DNA from: CAYRIF01 sp964424205
GTDB taxonomy: Bacteria; Bacteroidota; Bacteroidia; Cytophagales; Cyclobacteriaceae
Direction: 5' to 3'
Assembly: GCA_964424205.1 (NCBI GenBank)
Contig: CAYRIF010000089.1
Span: 1-12,549, forward strand
DNA length: 12,549 nucleotides
Shown: one piece after another, positions 5,206 through 12,549 of the stretch
Numbering within the stretch: position 1 is the first letter of the stretch
Layout: every line of letters begins with the position of its first letter
Position numbers and translations under genes: made by a program
Notes under the pieces: model-generated
Told to the model about the DNA's origin: nothing
The model's input: only the letters and a program-made list of their open reading frames with translations
Databases searched by the model: none

Positions 5206-6090
5206 ATGCGTAATATTAAAAAAATTGTATACACTATTTTCATTTTGACAATAATCATGCAGACTGCTCATGCTCAAAAATTAGACGTGCAAGGTCACCG
5301 AGGTGCAAGGGGACTAATGCCCGAAAATACTATCCCTGCTTTTAAAAAGGCAATTGATCTAGGGGTCACGACACTTGAATTAGACGTAGTCATCACTAAA
5401 GACAAGAAAGTTATTATTTCGCATGATCCATACATGTCCGCCCATATATGTACTGATCCTAGTGGGAATCCCATTTTATCCGACAAAGAGCATCATAAAA
5501 TATTCCAAATGGATTATGACAAAGTTAAAAAGTATGACTGTGGTTCTATTGGTAATGAAAGGTTTCCTCAGCAAAAGAAAATAGCTACTCACAAACCATT
5601 ATTAAGTGAAATGATTGCTGAGATTGAGGCGTATATTAAAGAAAAATCTTTACCCGACGTTAACTATAACATTGAGATAAAGAGTACAAAAAAAGGAGAT
5701 AATATTTTTTACCCAGAAATCGAGGAGTTTACAGATTTAGTTTATGAAGTTATCAAGAGTCAACTACCCTTGGAGCGAGTAATCATTCAATCTTTTGACC
5801 CAAGAGTGTTGCAATATTTACACAAAAAAGACAGCAAAGTCACACTTGCCTACTTGGTAGAAAGAAAGAAAAATTTCAAAAAACGCATAAAAAAACTTGG
5901 TTTTACACCTGAAATCTACAGCCCTTACTATAAACTAATAGATGCCGCGGTGATTCTGAAAATCCATCATGCAGGTATGAAAGTAATTCCCTGGACCATT
6001 AATGAGCCTTCTGAAATGCAACTTATGATTGATTGGGGTGTGGATGGAATCATTACTGATTATCCTGATAGGGCAGTAGGATTTATATAA
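5206..6090 (+). CDS. exported glycerophosphodiester phosphodiesterase
   Basis: The GDPD-family TIM-barrel enzyme cleaves glycerophosphodiesters (deacylated phospholipids) to glycerol 3-phosphate and an alcohol. An N-terminal signal peptide (basic MRNIKK, hydrophobic 8-19, cleavage likely after AHA at 21-23) places it in the periplasm or envelope. Catalytic signatures are GHRGARG (30-36) with H31 and R32, PENT (39-42), E58 and D60 in LELDV, the second histidine H73 in SHDP, E157 in NIEIKS, and WTIN (263-266) and GIITDYP (281-287) near the end. Length (294 residues) fits GlpQ/UgpQ-like single-domain members. No transporter for glycerol 3-phosphate is adjacent. Its stop is 2 bp from the stop of the convergent kinase gene. 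Exact substrate is unknown. Confidence 0.93.
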   Translation: MRNIKKIVYTIFILTIIMQTAHAQKLDVQGHRGARGLMPENTIPAFKKAIDLGVTTLELDVVITKDKKVIISHDPYMSAHICTDPSGNPILSDKEHHKIFQMDYDKVKKYDCGSIGNERFPQQKKIATHKPLLSEMIAEIEAYIKEKSLPDVNYNIEIKSTKKGDNIFYPEIEEFTDLVYEVIKSQLPLERVIIQSFDPRVLQYLHKKDSKVTLAYLVERKKNFKKRIKKLGFTPEIYSPYYKLIDAAVILKIHHAGMKVIPWTINEPSEMQLMIDWGVDGIITDYPDRAVGFI

Positions 6091-6092
6091 TC

Positions 6093-7091
6093 TTATCTGT
6101 ACAAAAAATCTAAAATTTCCTTTGCCTGACCAGGTTGTAACCTTGGTCCAAATTGCGATACTATTTTAGATGACGCTAGACTAGCAATCTTACCCGCCTC
6201 TGCGAGGGTATGTCCTTCAGTTATTCCATAAAGAAAAGCGCCAGCAAACATATCGCCCGCACCATTGGTATCAATCGCTTCCACCTTATATGGTTCTATG
6301 TCCACAAAGGTAATTCCATCAAAAATAGAAGCCCCATTTGCGCCCAAAGTAATGGCGAAATTCTTTGCCGAATACTTAAGTCGTTCTCTAGCTTCTAAAA
6401 TATTATCTGTGCCTGTAAAAAGACAAGCCTCTTCATTATTACAAAATAGTAAATCTACGCCATCACCCACCACTTCTTTCATTTCTTTTCCAAAGTATTT
6501 GACCATACTTGGGTCAGAAAAAGTCAATGCCACTTTTACACCATTTGCTTCCGCGACAGCTTTTGAGCGCAACATTGCCTCCCTTCCGTTTTCAGAAGTA
6601 ATCAAATATCCTTCTATATAAAGGTATTCAGAATTCTTAATCGCTTCCTCATCAATGTCTTTGACAGAAAAATCAGACGTAGCGCCCAGAAAAGTATTCA
6701 TAGTTCGCTGTGCATCAGGCGTGGTCATTACCAAACACTTTCCTGTGATTCCGTCACCCAAGAGATTAATGGTTGTATTTGTCGCTACGTTATTTGCCTT
6801 AATGTCATCCAAATAAAAATGTCCCATATCGTCATTTGCCACCTTGCAGCTGTAAAAACATCTACCACCGAATTGGCTGGCTGCAATGACTGTATTTGCT
6901 GCCGATCCTCCACATTGTTTCATGCTATTAGGTAAGTCAATGGCCGCCACTAATTCATGTTGTCTATCCTCATCTACCAGCGTCATCAAGCCTTTTTCTA
7001 TATTATTCTTTTTTAAGAAATCATCGTCCACCTCAGTGATAATATCAACCAATGCATTTCCTAATCCGTATATTTGGTGTTTTTTTGACAT
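6093..7091 (-). CDS. PfkB-family sugar/nucleoside kinase (adenosine kinase-like)
   Basis: A ribokinase-superfamily enzyme that phosphorylates a sugar or nucleoside hydroxyl with ATP. With ATG at 7091 it has 332 residues. Visible motifs: the opening YGLGNALVDI (8-17), the first PfkB signature region GGSAANT (61-67), the NxxE Mg-binding motif in CNNEEA (218-221) and the second signature DTNGAGDMFAGAF (274-286) with catalytic base D280. The overall pattern resembles the adenosine kinase-like subgroup found in Bacteroidota, but substrate specificity cannot be fixed by eye. The frame is open to an ATG at 7115, adding MRLHKIKA; the conserved start favours 7091, 25 bp after yicC's stop, so the two are probably co-transcribed. 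Confidence 0.9.
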   Translation of the reverse strand: MSKKHQIYGLGNALVDIITEVDDDFLKKNNIEKGLMTLVDEDRQHELVAAIDLPNSMKQCGGSAANTVIAASQFGGRCFYSCKVANDDMGHFYLDDIKANNVATNTTINLLGDGITGKCLVMTTPDAQRTMNTFLGATSDFSVKDIDEEAIKNSEYLYIEGYLITSENGREAMLRSKAVAEANGVKVALTFSDPSMVKYFGKEMKEVVGDGVDLLFCNNEEACLFTGTDNILEARERLKYSAKNFAITLGANGASIFDGITFVDIEPYKVEAIDTNGAGDMFAGAFLYGITEGHTLAEAGKIASLASSKIVSQFGPRLQPGQAKEILDFLYR

Positions 7092-7116
7092 CGCTTTAAT
7101 TTTATGAAGGCGCAAG

Positions 7117-7995
7117 TTAAAGAATATTCAGTAACTGTTCTTTGATTTTTTCAAGTTCTTCTTTCATGCCTACTACATCTTTTTGAATAGCAGCATCATT
7201 TGCTTTGGAGCCTATCGTATTTATCTCTCGACCTATTTCTTGCGAAATAAAACCTAACTTTTTTCCTTGGGAAGTTTTGCTCTTTAAAATCTCCATGAAA
7301 TAGTTCAGGTGGCTCTTTAATCTTACTTTTTCTTCACTAATGTCTAGTTTTTCGATATAATAAATCAACTCTTGTTCAAAACGATTCTTATCAATAGACT
7401 CAATCTTAAGCTCTGTTATTTTTTTATCAATGCGCTCACGAATTGCTTTGATTCTTTTAGGATCTTGCTTTACTATTTTAGCGAGTAACTGATCAATCTT
7501 TTTGATATAAGAAGCTATTTTCTTCTGTAGCTTTTCCCCTTCATCTATTCTAAATTCATCACATTTTTTTATTGCTTCATTGATTGATTTAAGAATCAAC
7601 TTCCAATCTCGCTCCACATTTTCATCGACCGATGTAGCTACTTGCACTTCAGGCATCAAAAGTACCATTTTGAAAATATCTTTTGTATCTGCTGCACCCA
7701 CATCTTTTGCTACTTTAGAAAGCATTGTATAATATTCTCCAAAAAGTTTCTCGTTAATAGCAACCTTCTGCGTATCTTCTCCATTTTTATCAAAAGTAAT
7801 ACTCACACTAATTTTTCCCCGAATCAACTTGTCTGATAAAATATTTTTTAAAGCGATTTCTTTAGCAGAAAATGCGCGTGGCATTCTAATCTGAGTGTCT
7901 AGAAATTTAGAATTCAGCGTTTTGATTTCAACACTGATTTTACTAGACTTTTGTTCGCGCTTGGCTAACCCATAGCCTGTCATTGATTTTAGCAT
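7117..7995 (-). CDS. yicC: YicC/YloC family endoribonuclease
   Basis: The family has been linked to endoribonuclease activity and RNA turnover in E. coli (YicC) and Bacillus (YloC). The 292-residue length is typical. The beginning MLKSMTGYG is the family hallmark and fixes the start. The C-terminal DUF1732 part is clear: RFEQELIYYIEKLDISEE, then RLKSHLNYF, then from residue 244 GKKLGFISQEIGREINTIGSK and a helical end KEELEKIKEQLLN. Family members commonly sit next to guanylate kinase (gmk); here the downstream gene is a PfkB-type kinase instead. It is cytoplasmic. A TAACTTGG element 18 bp before the start may be its own promoter. Confidence 0.93.
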   Translation of the reverse strand: MLKSMTGYGLAKREQKSSKISVEIKTLNSKFLDTQIRMPRAFSAKEIALKNILSDKLIRGKISVSITFDKNGEDTQKVAINEKLFGEYYTMLSKVAKDVGAADTKDIFKMVLLMPEVQVATSVDENVERDWKLILKSINEAIKKCDEFRIDEGEKLQKKIASYIKKIDQLLAKIVKQDPKRIKAIRERIDKKITELKIESIDKNRFEQELIYYIEKLDISEEKVRLKSHLNYFMEILKSKTSQGKKLGFISQEIGREINTIGSKANDAAIQKDVVGMKEELEKIKEQLLNIL

Positions 7996-8013
7996 ACCAC
8001 TCTTTTTTACCCG

Positions 8014-8021
8014 CCAAGTTA
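8014..8021 (-). promoter_or_regulatory. possible -7 box for yicC
   Basis: On the minus strand TAACTTGG differs from TAnnTTTG at one position and lies 18 bp upstream of the yicC ATG, in the 88-bp gap after the barrel gene. No clear -33 box or terminator hairpin is seen in that gap. Weak support. Confidence 0.25.
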
Positions 8022-8083
8022 GGAGAAATATTAAGAACTGAGAAATCTACAGGGAAACTAATATAGATTATTTTAGAAAGTAT

Positions 8084-11000
8084 TTAAAAGTCATACCCCA
8101 ATGTCAGGTAAAACCTAGGTTTGTTCACCTTGTAATCTTCGATCGGCCATGCCAAATCAAACTTCATATAATACCCTAAAATTACAGTGCGCATGCCCAC
8201 ACCATAACTAGACAACCATGGCGTATTGAAGTTGTCAATACTTGCTTCAAAAGGCGAACCATTTGGTTTAATTATTTCTCTGTTGAGTGTATTTTCTTTT
8301 GGCAATAGGCTACTACCATTCCACGATGATCCGATGTCATAAAAACCTATAAACTGTAAATTTCTAAGAAAATTAGAGGCAATTGGTCCATGTGCTAGGT
8401 ATTTTATAAGTGGGAATCTTAACTCCGCATTAATGAGCAATGCGTTTTCTCCATTGAATTTATTATAGTTAAACCCCCTAAGATTGGTGACATAATCAAC
8501 AAAGAGCAAGTCTGATTTATCTACCTGATTCTCATACGTCAAGGGATCTGCAAAAGGCTGCACATTGGTTTGCGAAAACACCCAATTATCCATTCCACCT
8601 AACAAAAATTTAGGTGTCTTTTTACCAAAAAACCTTCCATAATAAAAACGAGAAGCAAAAATAATTACCTTATGTATTTTTTGATAGTTCCTAACATCCA
8701 CTACTAGCTTACTGAAGTTCGGTCTCTTAATATTATCACTGTTGAAGTGCGTAAACGAAACTTTCCCTCTTGTACCTTCAAAAAGGTTAAGCCCTTTGAG
8801 CACGGTATTATCATATACAAATTCAACCTTTGCACCCACGAAATTAGTTTTTCTATCGATAGGTGTGATGGCAGGATCTAGGTTAAAATCAATGGATTCT
8901 GCTACCGCAAAAAATGGCTTAACACTGACACGTGAGTAAACACTAAAAGGATAAGCGGCTGTCACCTCAAATTTATTGAGGGAATATTTATGTTTAAATT
9001 TTGGGTTTTCTGAAGAGTTGTTCTGTATAACATTCCTGTCATACCTAATTCCAAAATCAATCCGATGCTTTAAAAATTGATACTCGGCAAATATATCATT
9101 ATTTCTAAGATCTGTTATCAGTAATAGCCCGCCGTAAAACCGATGATTCTCAAGCATATCATTCATCTTGGCCTCAATTTTAACACCAAACCCTCGTAAT
9201 GGATCTAGCACCCAGCTTGTCAGTAGATTGTCAGCACTAAATCTTGGTTCGTAAGGCAAAGGACCAGATATTTTACGCACCTTCTGTAATTTTCTATAAT
9301 TCAAGAGGAATGACTTTTTCTCTGACACATCTCCTGACTTTTCCTCCACGTCTTGATCAAATACATAATTATCTGTATCAATCACATCCGTTTCAGTAGT
9401 ATCACTATCAAACTGAATATTGTCGGTAGAGATGATTGCATCATCAGTGATTTTTGCAGCATTTTCCTTGGCTTCTTTTTCTCGAAGTATTTTATCCTCT
9501 TCTTCCTTTTTTTTCTTATACTCATTGAGTCTTTTGGCAATAAACTTTGCCTGTATGGCTTCTTGTCTTTTTGTTTGTGGGGTGAAAATATTTTTATCTA
9601 ACGCTGCTCCTTTTTTATAAAAAACAAAATCCCTTCCTTTGTTAAACATTATATAAGCCATGTTTCCAGATTCAAAATCAATGTCAACATCCTTGATGCT
9701 CATATTAAAATTTGATACTTGCGTAAATAGGTTTTTACTTACACCATATTTATAGAGGTTAGCAATTCCCTTTTGATCACTTAAATAATAGATGGTATTT
9801 TGATCCTTTGGAATTGGTTTCACATCTCTGCTCAACGTGTTTGAGGCACGAAACAAAACATTTCGTGTAGTATCTAGGTTATAAATAAATAGATTATAAT
9901 TATTACCCAATGCTGTGTAATTCCGCTTTCTTACAGCGATTGTATCTGTCGTTCTATTAGAGCTAAAAACAATAGATTTGGTATTTGGGATAAATCGCGG
10001 ATTGACATCATCATATATATCATTGGTAATTCTCTTGATACCGTTTCGCGTCAGACTGATAATAAAAATATCACTTTTCCCCTTGATATCACCACTTAAT
10101 ACAATCAGTTTGCCGTTTGATGAAAAGCTGAAATCTTTGATTTGGTTAAAACGCCCAAGTTCTTTTTTGAATTTTTTCTTATTATTAATATCATAAATCC
10201 ATAAGAAATTTTTACCGGATTTGACATTGATAATTCCAAGGGTATGCTCATCCTTCCAACTAATAACTGGGGAAGCGTAGTCCACTTGCTGATTGATTAC
10301 TTTATAGCCACTTGTTAAAGCTGTTTTTCCCTTCTTACCGTCAATGTTTTTTACAATAACCTTTGCCTTACCATTATTATTTTGAACGTATGCAATATAG
10401 CTTCCTCCTGGGCTAACCTTTACGCCACTGTACACCAGCCCTTTTCGGTTTTTGGATTGTTGTTTATCTTCTGGAGCAGGTAGTTTGTAACTACTTTCAG
10501 TAGCGGCATATAGACCAGTATAATATTTTTGCCAATCAGCCAAGAATTTCTTAAATGGAACACCCAATGTATTGGCAATTCCCTTCTCTTCATCTCTTAT
10601 AATTCTTGTCAAATTTAGGACATACGAGATGTTATTTTTACCATAGTTCTCCGCAATATAATTCCAAATAGACTGCCCTACAAGCGTGGCGTCGTGTCCG
10701 TCAAAGCGTGAAAGTTTTCTAAATTTTCTATTCTGAAAAAGGTCTCTCATATAGTCATCCATCTCTACATCCCATCCTTTAGAAAGATATTTTGCGCCAC
10801 CATCAGTAAACCAATCAGGTAAAGAGAGCAACAAACCACTTTGAAACATATCAGTGATACTGCCACCAAACATCATGTCGTTAATCAGCATTTTTGACAC
10901 TTTGTAAACAAGCTCTTCTTTCAACCCACTGATGGTACCAGGATAAGCAATTTCTACCTGCGCCTTTACAAAATTTGTCTGGCCTCCAATGGTGAAATTA

Positions 11001-11329
11001 TTTTCATTAACACCTACATTACTTTGCTGTAAATCTGCGACAGAGTTGTAAAGAAATATTTTGATTTTTGTATAAGGCTGGTAACCAAGTACATCAGTAA
11101 TCCGAGTATATTCACCCTCCAAATACTCCGCTGATGCTTTGGCAATATCCTTTCCGCCAGTATAAAAATAAACATCAAAATTATCGGTATTATAATATTT
11201 CCAATCTAGAATTTTATGCTGTACTCTATTTTTTCCAAATGTCTCCACAGTCTCCTGCGCAGATACCGACATGCTAAACCCTAATGCAATAAGCACAAAA
11301 AATAATAACTTAATACCTTTTAAAACCAT
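8084..11329 (-). CDS. large outer-membrane protein: peptidase-like domain, TolB-like propeller, Omp85-type barrel
   Basis: A 1081-residue envelope protein. Order of parts: signal peptide 1-24 (cleavage near VSA-Q); alpha/beta peptidase-MA-like region about 40-275, with the helix KEELVYKVSKM (137-147) where HExxH would be and PDWFTDGGAKYLS (171-183); beta-propeller of TolB/PD40 type about 295-575 (SPGGSYIAYV, FSSNGKLIVLSG, NPRFIPNTKSIVFSSNRT); a lysine/glutamate-rich helix 598-626 and acidic linker; a barrel about 690-1081. The barrel has the Omp85-like LRGF (950-953), then NAELRFPL (967-974), and ends in phenylalanine. Similar proteins are often labelled TolB-like or surface antigen. A role in outer-membrane transport or assembly is inferred, not shown. 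The gene follows the oxidoreductase gene by 19 bp, so co-transcription is likely. Confidence 0.85.
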   Translation of the reverse strand: MVLKGIKLLFFVLIALGFSMSVSAQETVETFGKNRVQHKILDWKYYNTDNFDVYFYTGGKDIAKASAEYLEGEYTRITDVLGYQPYTKIKIFLYNSVADLQQSNVGVNENNFTIGGQTNFVKAQVEIAYPGTISGLKEELVYKVSKMLINDMMFGGSITDMFQSGLLLSLPDWFTDGGAKYLSKGWDVEMDDYMRDLFQNRKFRKLSRFDGHDATLVGQSIWNYIAENYGKNNISYVLNLTRIIRDEEKGIANTLGVPFKKFLADWQKYYTGLYAATESSYKLPAPEDKQQSKNRKGLVYSGVKVSPGGSYIAYVQNNNGKAKVIVKNIDGKKGKTALTSGYKVINQQVDYASPVISWKDEHTLGIINVKSGKNFLWIYDINNKKKFKKELGRFNQIKDFSFSSNGKLIVLSGDIKGKSDIFIISLTRNGIKRITNDIYDDVNPRFIPNTKSIVFSSNRTTDTIAVRKRNYTALGNNYNLFIYNLDTTRNVLFRASNTLSRDVKPIPKDQNTIYYLSDQKGIANLYKYGVSKNLFTQVSNFNMSIKDVDIDFESGNMAYIMFNKGRDFVFYKKGAALDKNIFTPQTKRQEAIQAKFIAKRLNEYKKKKEEEDKILREKEAKENAAKITDDAIISTDNIQFDSDTTETDVIDTDNYVFDQDVEEKSGDVSEKKSFLLNYRKLQKVRKISGPLPYEPRFSADNLLTSWVLDPLRGFGVKIEAKMNDMLENHRFYGGLLLITDLRNNDIFAEYQFLKHRIDFGIRYDRNVIQNNSSENPKFKHKYSLNKFEVTAAYPFSVYSRVSVKPFFAVAESIDFNLDPAITPIDRKTNFVGAKVEFVYDNTVLKGLNLFEGTRGKVSFTHFNSDNIKRPNFSKLVVDVRNYQKIHKVIIFASRFYYGRFFGKKTPKFLLGGMDNWVFSQTNVQPFADPLTYENQVDKSDLLFVDYVTNLRGFNYNKFNGENALLINAELRFPLIKYLAHGPIASNFLRNLQFIGFYDIGSSWNGSSLLPKENTLNREIIKPNGSPFEASIDNFNTPWLSSYGVGMRTVILGYYMKFDLAWPIEDYKVNKPRFYLTLGYDF

Positions 11330-11348
11330 ATGCTAAAAAACTAACCTA

Positions 11349-12401
11349 CTAATATAACGAAAAATACCGACTTATATTTACTTCCTTGTCCAAAACCGTG
11401 TTATTCTCCAAATGCTTGACAAATTCCTTGGCAAAATACGGCGCTATTGAAACACCCTTTGTACCCAAACCGCTAAAAACAGCTACCCTACTATTTTCAG
11501 GATGAACACCAATAAAAGGACGTCGGTCCAGCGTGGCAGGTCTAATTCCTGCCTTTTGTCCAACGATTTCAAAATCCACCTTCAATATCTTTTTCAACCG
11601 CACCACTAAATCATTCTTTGCTTTCTCCGTTACTTCCCATGAGGTGTCCTTCCAATCATACGTCGCCCCCACTACTGCCATATTATTACCCTTCGGTAAA
11701 ATAAAAACGCCTCGATTAAATATCATCGGCAACACTTTCTCCGTTTCTATCAACAACGTTTCCCCTTTCACCAAACGGAAAGGTAGCCAGGAAAAATATT
11801 TAGAATTTTTGACAAAGCCACCATTGCAATAAATCACTTTTTTTGCCTGTATCTCTCCATACTTCACACCCCCTTCTCCGAATTTCAACTTCTCTTCTTC
11901 AAAATTTTCTTCGATATAACAGCCTAGTGCAGTCAGGTGATTCTTATAACCCGCCAACATCCTTGGAATATCAACGAATCCGCAACGATTAAGTTCCAAT
12001 CCACCAAACTTATCTTCGACAAAATCGATAAATGCTGCATTCGTGTGACACTCTTTTACATACTTCAAAAACTCATCCGATGCGCTTTTTCCCATCCACT
12101 CATTTTGCTCTTCTATGGATTTAAATGGGCGGTATATTGAAGTAGGGTAAAAGAATTTTGCATCCAATAAATGTTCCAATTCCTGATAAAAGCCAAAAAA
12201 ATAAGAGAACAGTTCATCTGCCTTCCATGTTTTTACCATCTTCCTACCAGTGATAGGATTAAACAATCCCCCCGCCACTTTCGACGAAGAAGGCAATTGA
12301 GGATTATGGATGACCACTACCCGCTGTTGCTCTTTCATCAGCGTATGTGCCATCACAGTTCCTGCGATTCCCTGCCCCACAATAATATAGTCCACTACCA
12401 T
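11349..12401 (-). CDS. FAD-dependent oxidoreductase (DAO/DadA-like)
   Basis: A cytoplasmic flavoprotein of the D-amino-acid oxidase fold. With ATG at 12401 it has 350 residues and the dinucleotide-binding motif GQGIAG (9-14) lies right at the N-terminus, as expected; the upstream ATG at 12458 would add 19 non-conserved residues. Other landmarks: SSSKVAGGLFNPITGRK (38-54), VIYCNGGF (189-196), GIRPATLDRRPFIG (285-298) and GLGTKGVSIAPYFA (311-324) near the end, the FAD-binding close of the DAO/MnmC-like group. Position 32-33 is HN where an acidic residue usually ends the second strand of the Rossmann fold. Substrate is unknown: amino-acid or glycine oxidase-like, or related to the tRNA-modifying MnmC FAD domain. 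It is first in the minus-strand block, and no clear -7 box was found upstream. Confidence 0.85.
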   Translation of the reverse strand: MVVDYIIVGQGIAGTVMAHTLMKEQQRVVVIHNPQLPSSSKVAGGLFNPITGRKMVKTWKADELFSYFFGFYQELEHLLDAKFFYPTSIYRPFKSIEEQNEWMGKSASDEFLKYVKECHTNAAFIDFVEDKFGGLELNRCGFVDIPRMLAGYKNHLTALGCYIEENFEEEKLKFGEGGVKYGEIQAKKVIYCNGGFVKNSKYFSWLPFRLVKGETLLIETEKVLPMIFNRGVFILPKGNNMAVVGATYDWKDTSWEVTEKAKNDLVVRLKKILKVDFEIVGQKAGIRPATLDRRPFIGVHPENSRVAVFSGLGTKGVSIAPYFAKEFVKHLENNTVLDKEVNISRYFSLY

Positions 12402-12491
12402 GGCATAAATAAAATGAAGAAATTTTGTATTTGAGTTATAAACAAGAATTTCTTTCAATATTTAATATAAAAATTCTTGATGTATTTTATA

Positions 12492-12511
12492 GCATTTTAA
12501 TTTTAAAATGC
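12492..12511. repeat. AT-rich inverted repeat at the right edge
   Basis: GCATTTTAA-TT-TTAAAATGC is a 9-bp inverted repeat with two central bases. Partly matching ATTTTATA and TATAAAT flanks could lengthen it. It lies 91 bp upstream of the oxidoreductase start. It may be a terminator of the gene beyond the window edge (ATTTTTT follows 19 bp later on the plus strand) or an operator. No gene is visible in 12402-12549. Confidence 0.4.
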
Positions 12512-12549
12512 CGTATAAATAATCTGAATTATTTTTTGTTCAGGTGAGG

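Noticed and set aside
6265..6621. 118-codon plus-strand reading frame.
   Set aside because: It is antisense to the well-supported kinase gene and has no recognisable protein features.
9353..9620. Hydrophobic plus-strand frames that look like membrane peptides.
   Set aside because: They mirror the lysine/glutamate-rich and acidic linker of the barrel protein on the other strand.
8084..11329. Calling the large protein TolB.
   Set aside because: True TolB is a small soluble periplasmic propeller; here the propeller is only the middle part of a barrel protein and no tol/pal genes are adjacent.

Overview
The window looks like a chromosomal segment of a Bacteroidota bacterium, probably Cytophagia- or Flavobacteriia-like. 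Four things point there. The DNA is AT-rich. Strong Shine-Dalgarno sites are largely absent before the start codons. Several intergenic regions carry the Bacteroidota -7 promoter box TAnnTTTG (1517-1524, 5139-5146 on the minus strand, 5172-5179). The protein families also fit: a MacB/LolD-type ABC ATPase, a PduO-type adenosyltransferase, a roughly 355-residue branched-chain aminotransferase, a very large outer-membrane barrel protein with a TolB-like propeller, and YicC. Most genes are housekeeping; there is no phage, plasmid, integrase, transposase or CRISPR array.

Layout. Positions 81-4349 hold a plus-strand run: ABC ATPase, cob(I)alamin adenosyltransferase, a short DUF1456 protein overlapped by a small unknown gene, ilvE, and prfB with the classical RF2 programmed +1 frameshift. 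Positions 4435-4831 hold a minus-strand tRNA-Val(UAC) followed, across an assembly gap of exactly 100 N, by a 109-bp tandem repeat. Each repeat contains a piece of the tRNA 5' half with a perfect 20-bp palindrome where the D-loop should be. Positions 4832-5205 hold a small minus-strand gene with its own terminator and a divergent promoter region. Positions 5206-6090 encode an exported glycerophosphodiester phosphodiesterase. Positions 6093-12401 hold four minus-strand genes, in transcription order an FAD-dependent oxidoreductase, the propeller/Omp85-like outer-membrane protein, yicC and a PfkB-family (adenosine-type) kinase.

How the genes relate. The plus-strand genes serve unrelated basic functions (transport, cofactor, amino acid, translation termination) and look like neighbours rather than one pathway. 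The minus-strand block has short gaps between oxidoreductase and barrel gene (19 bp) and between yicC and kinase (1 or 25 bp), which suggests co-transcription, but no shared pathway is evident. The kinase and phosphodiesterase genes converge with only 2 bp between their stop codons.

The most unusual structure is the tRNA-Val-derived tandem repeat at 4499-4831, where the assembly gap falls exactly at a repeat boundary. Other points worth checking are the DUF1456/unknown gene overlap around an A8 tract, the barrel protein whose peptidase-like domain lacks HExxH, and the tRNA leader that is complementary to the tRNA 5' end.
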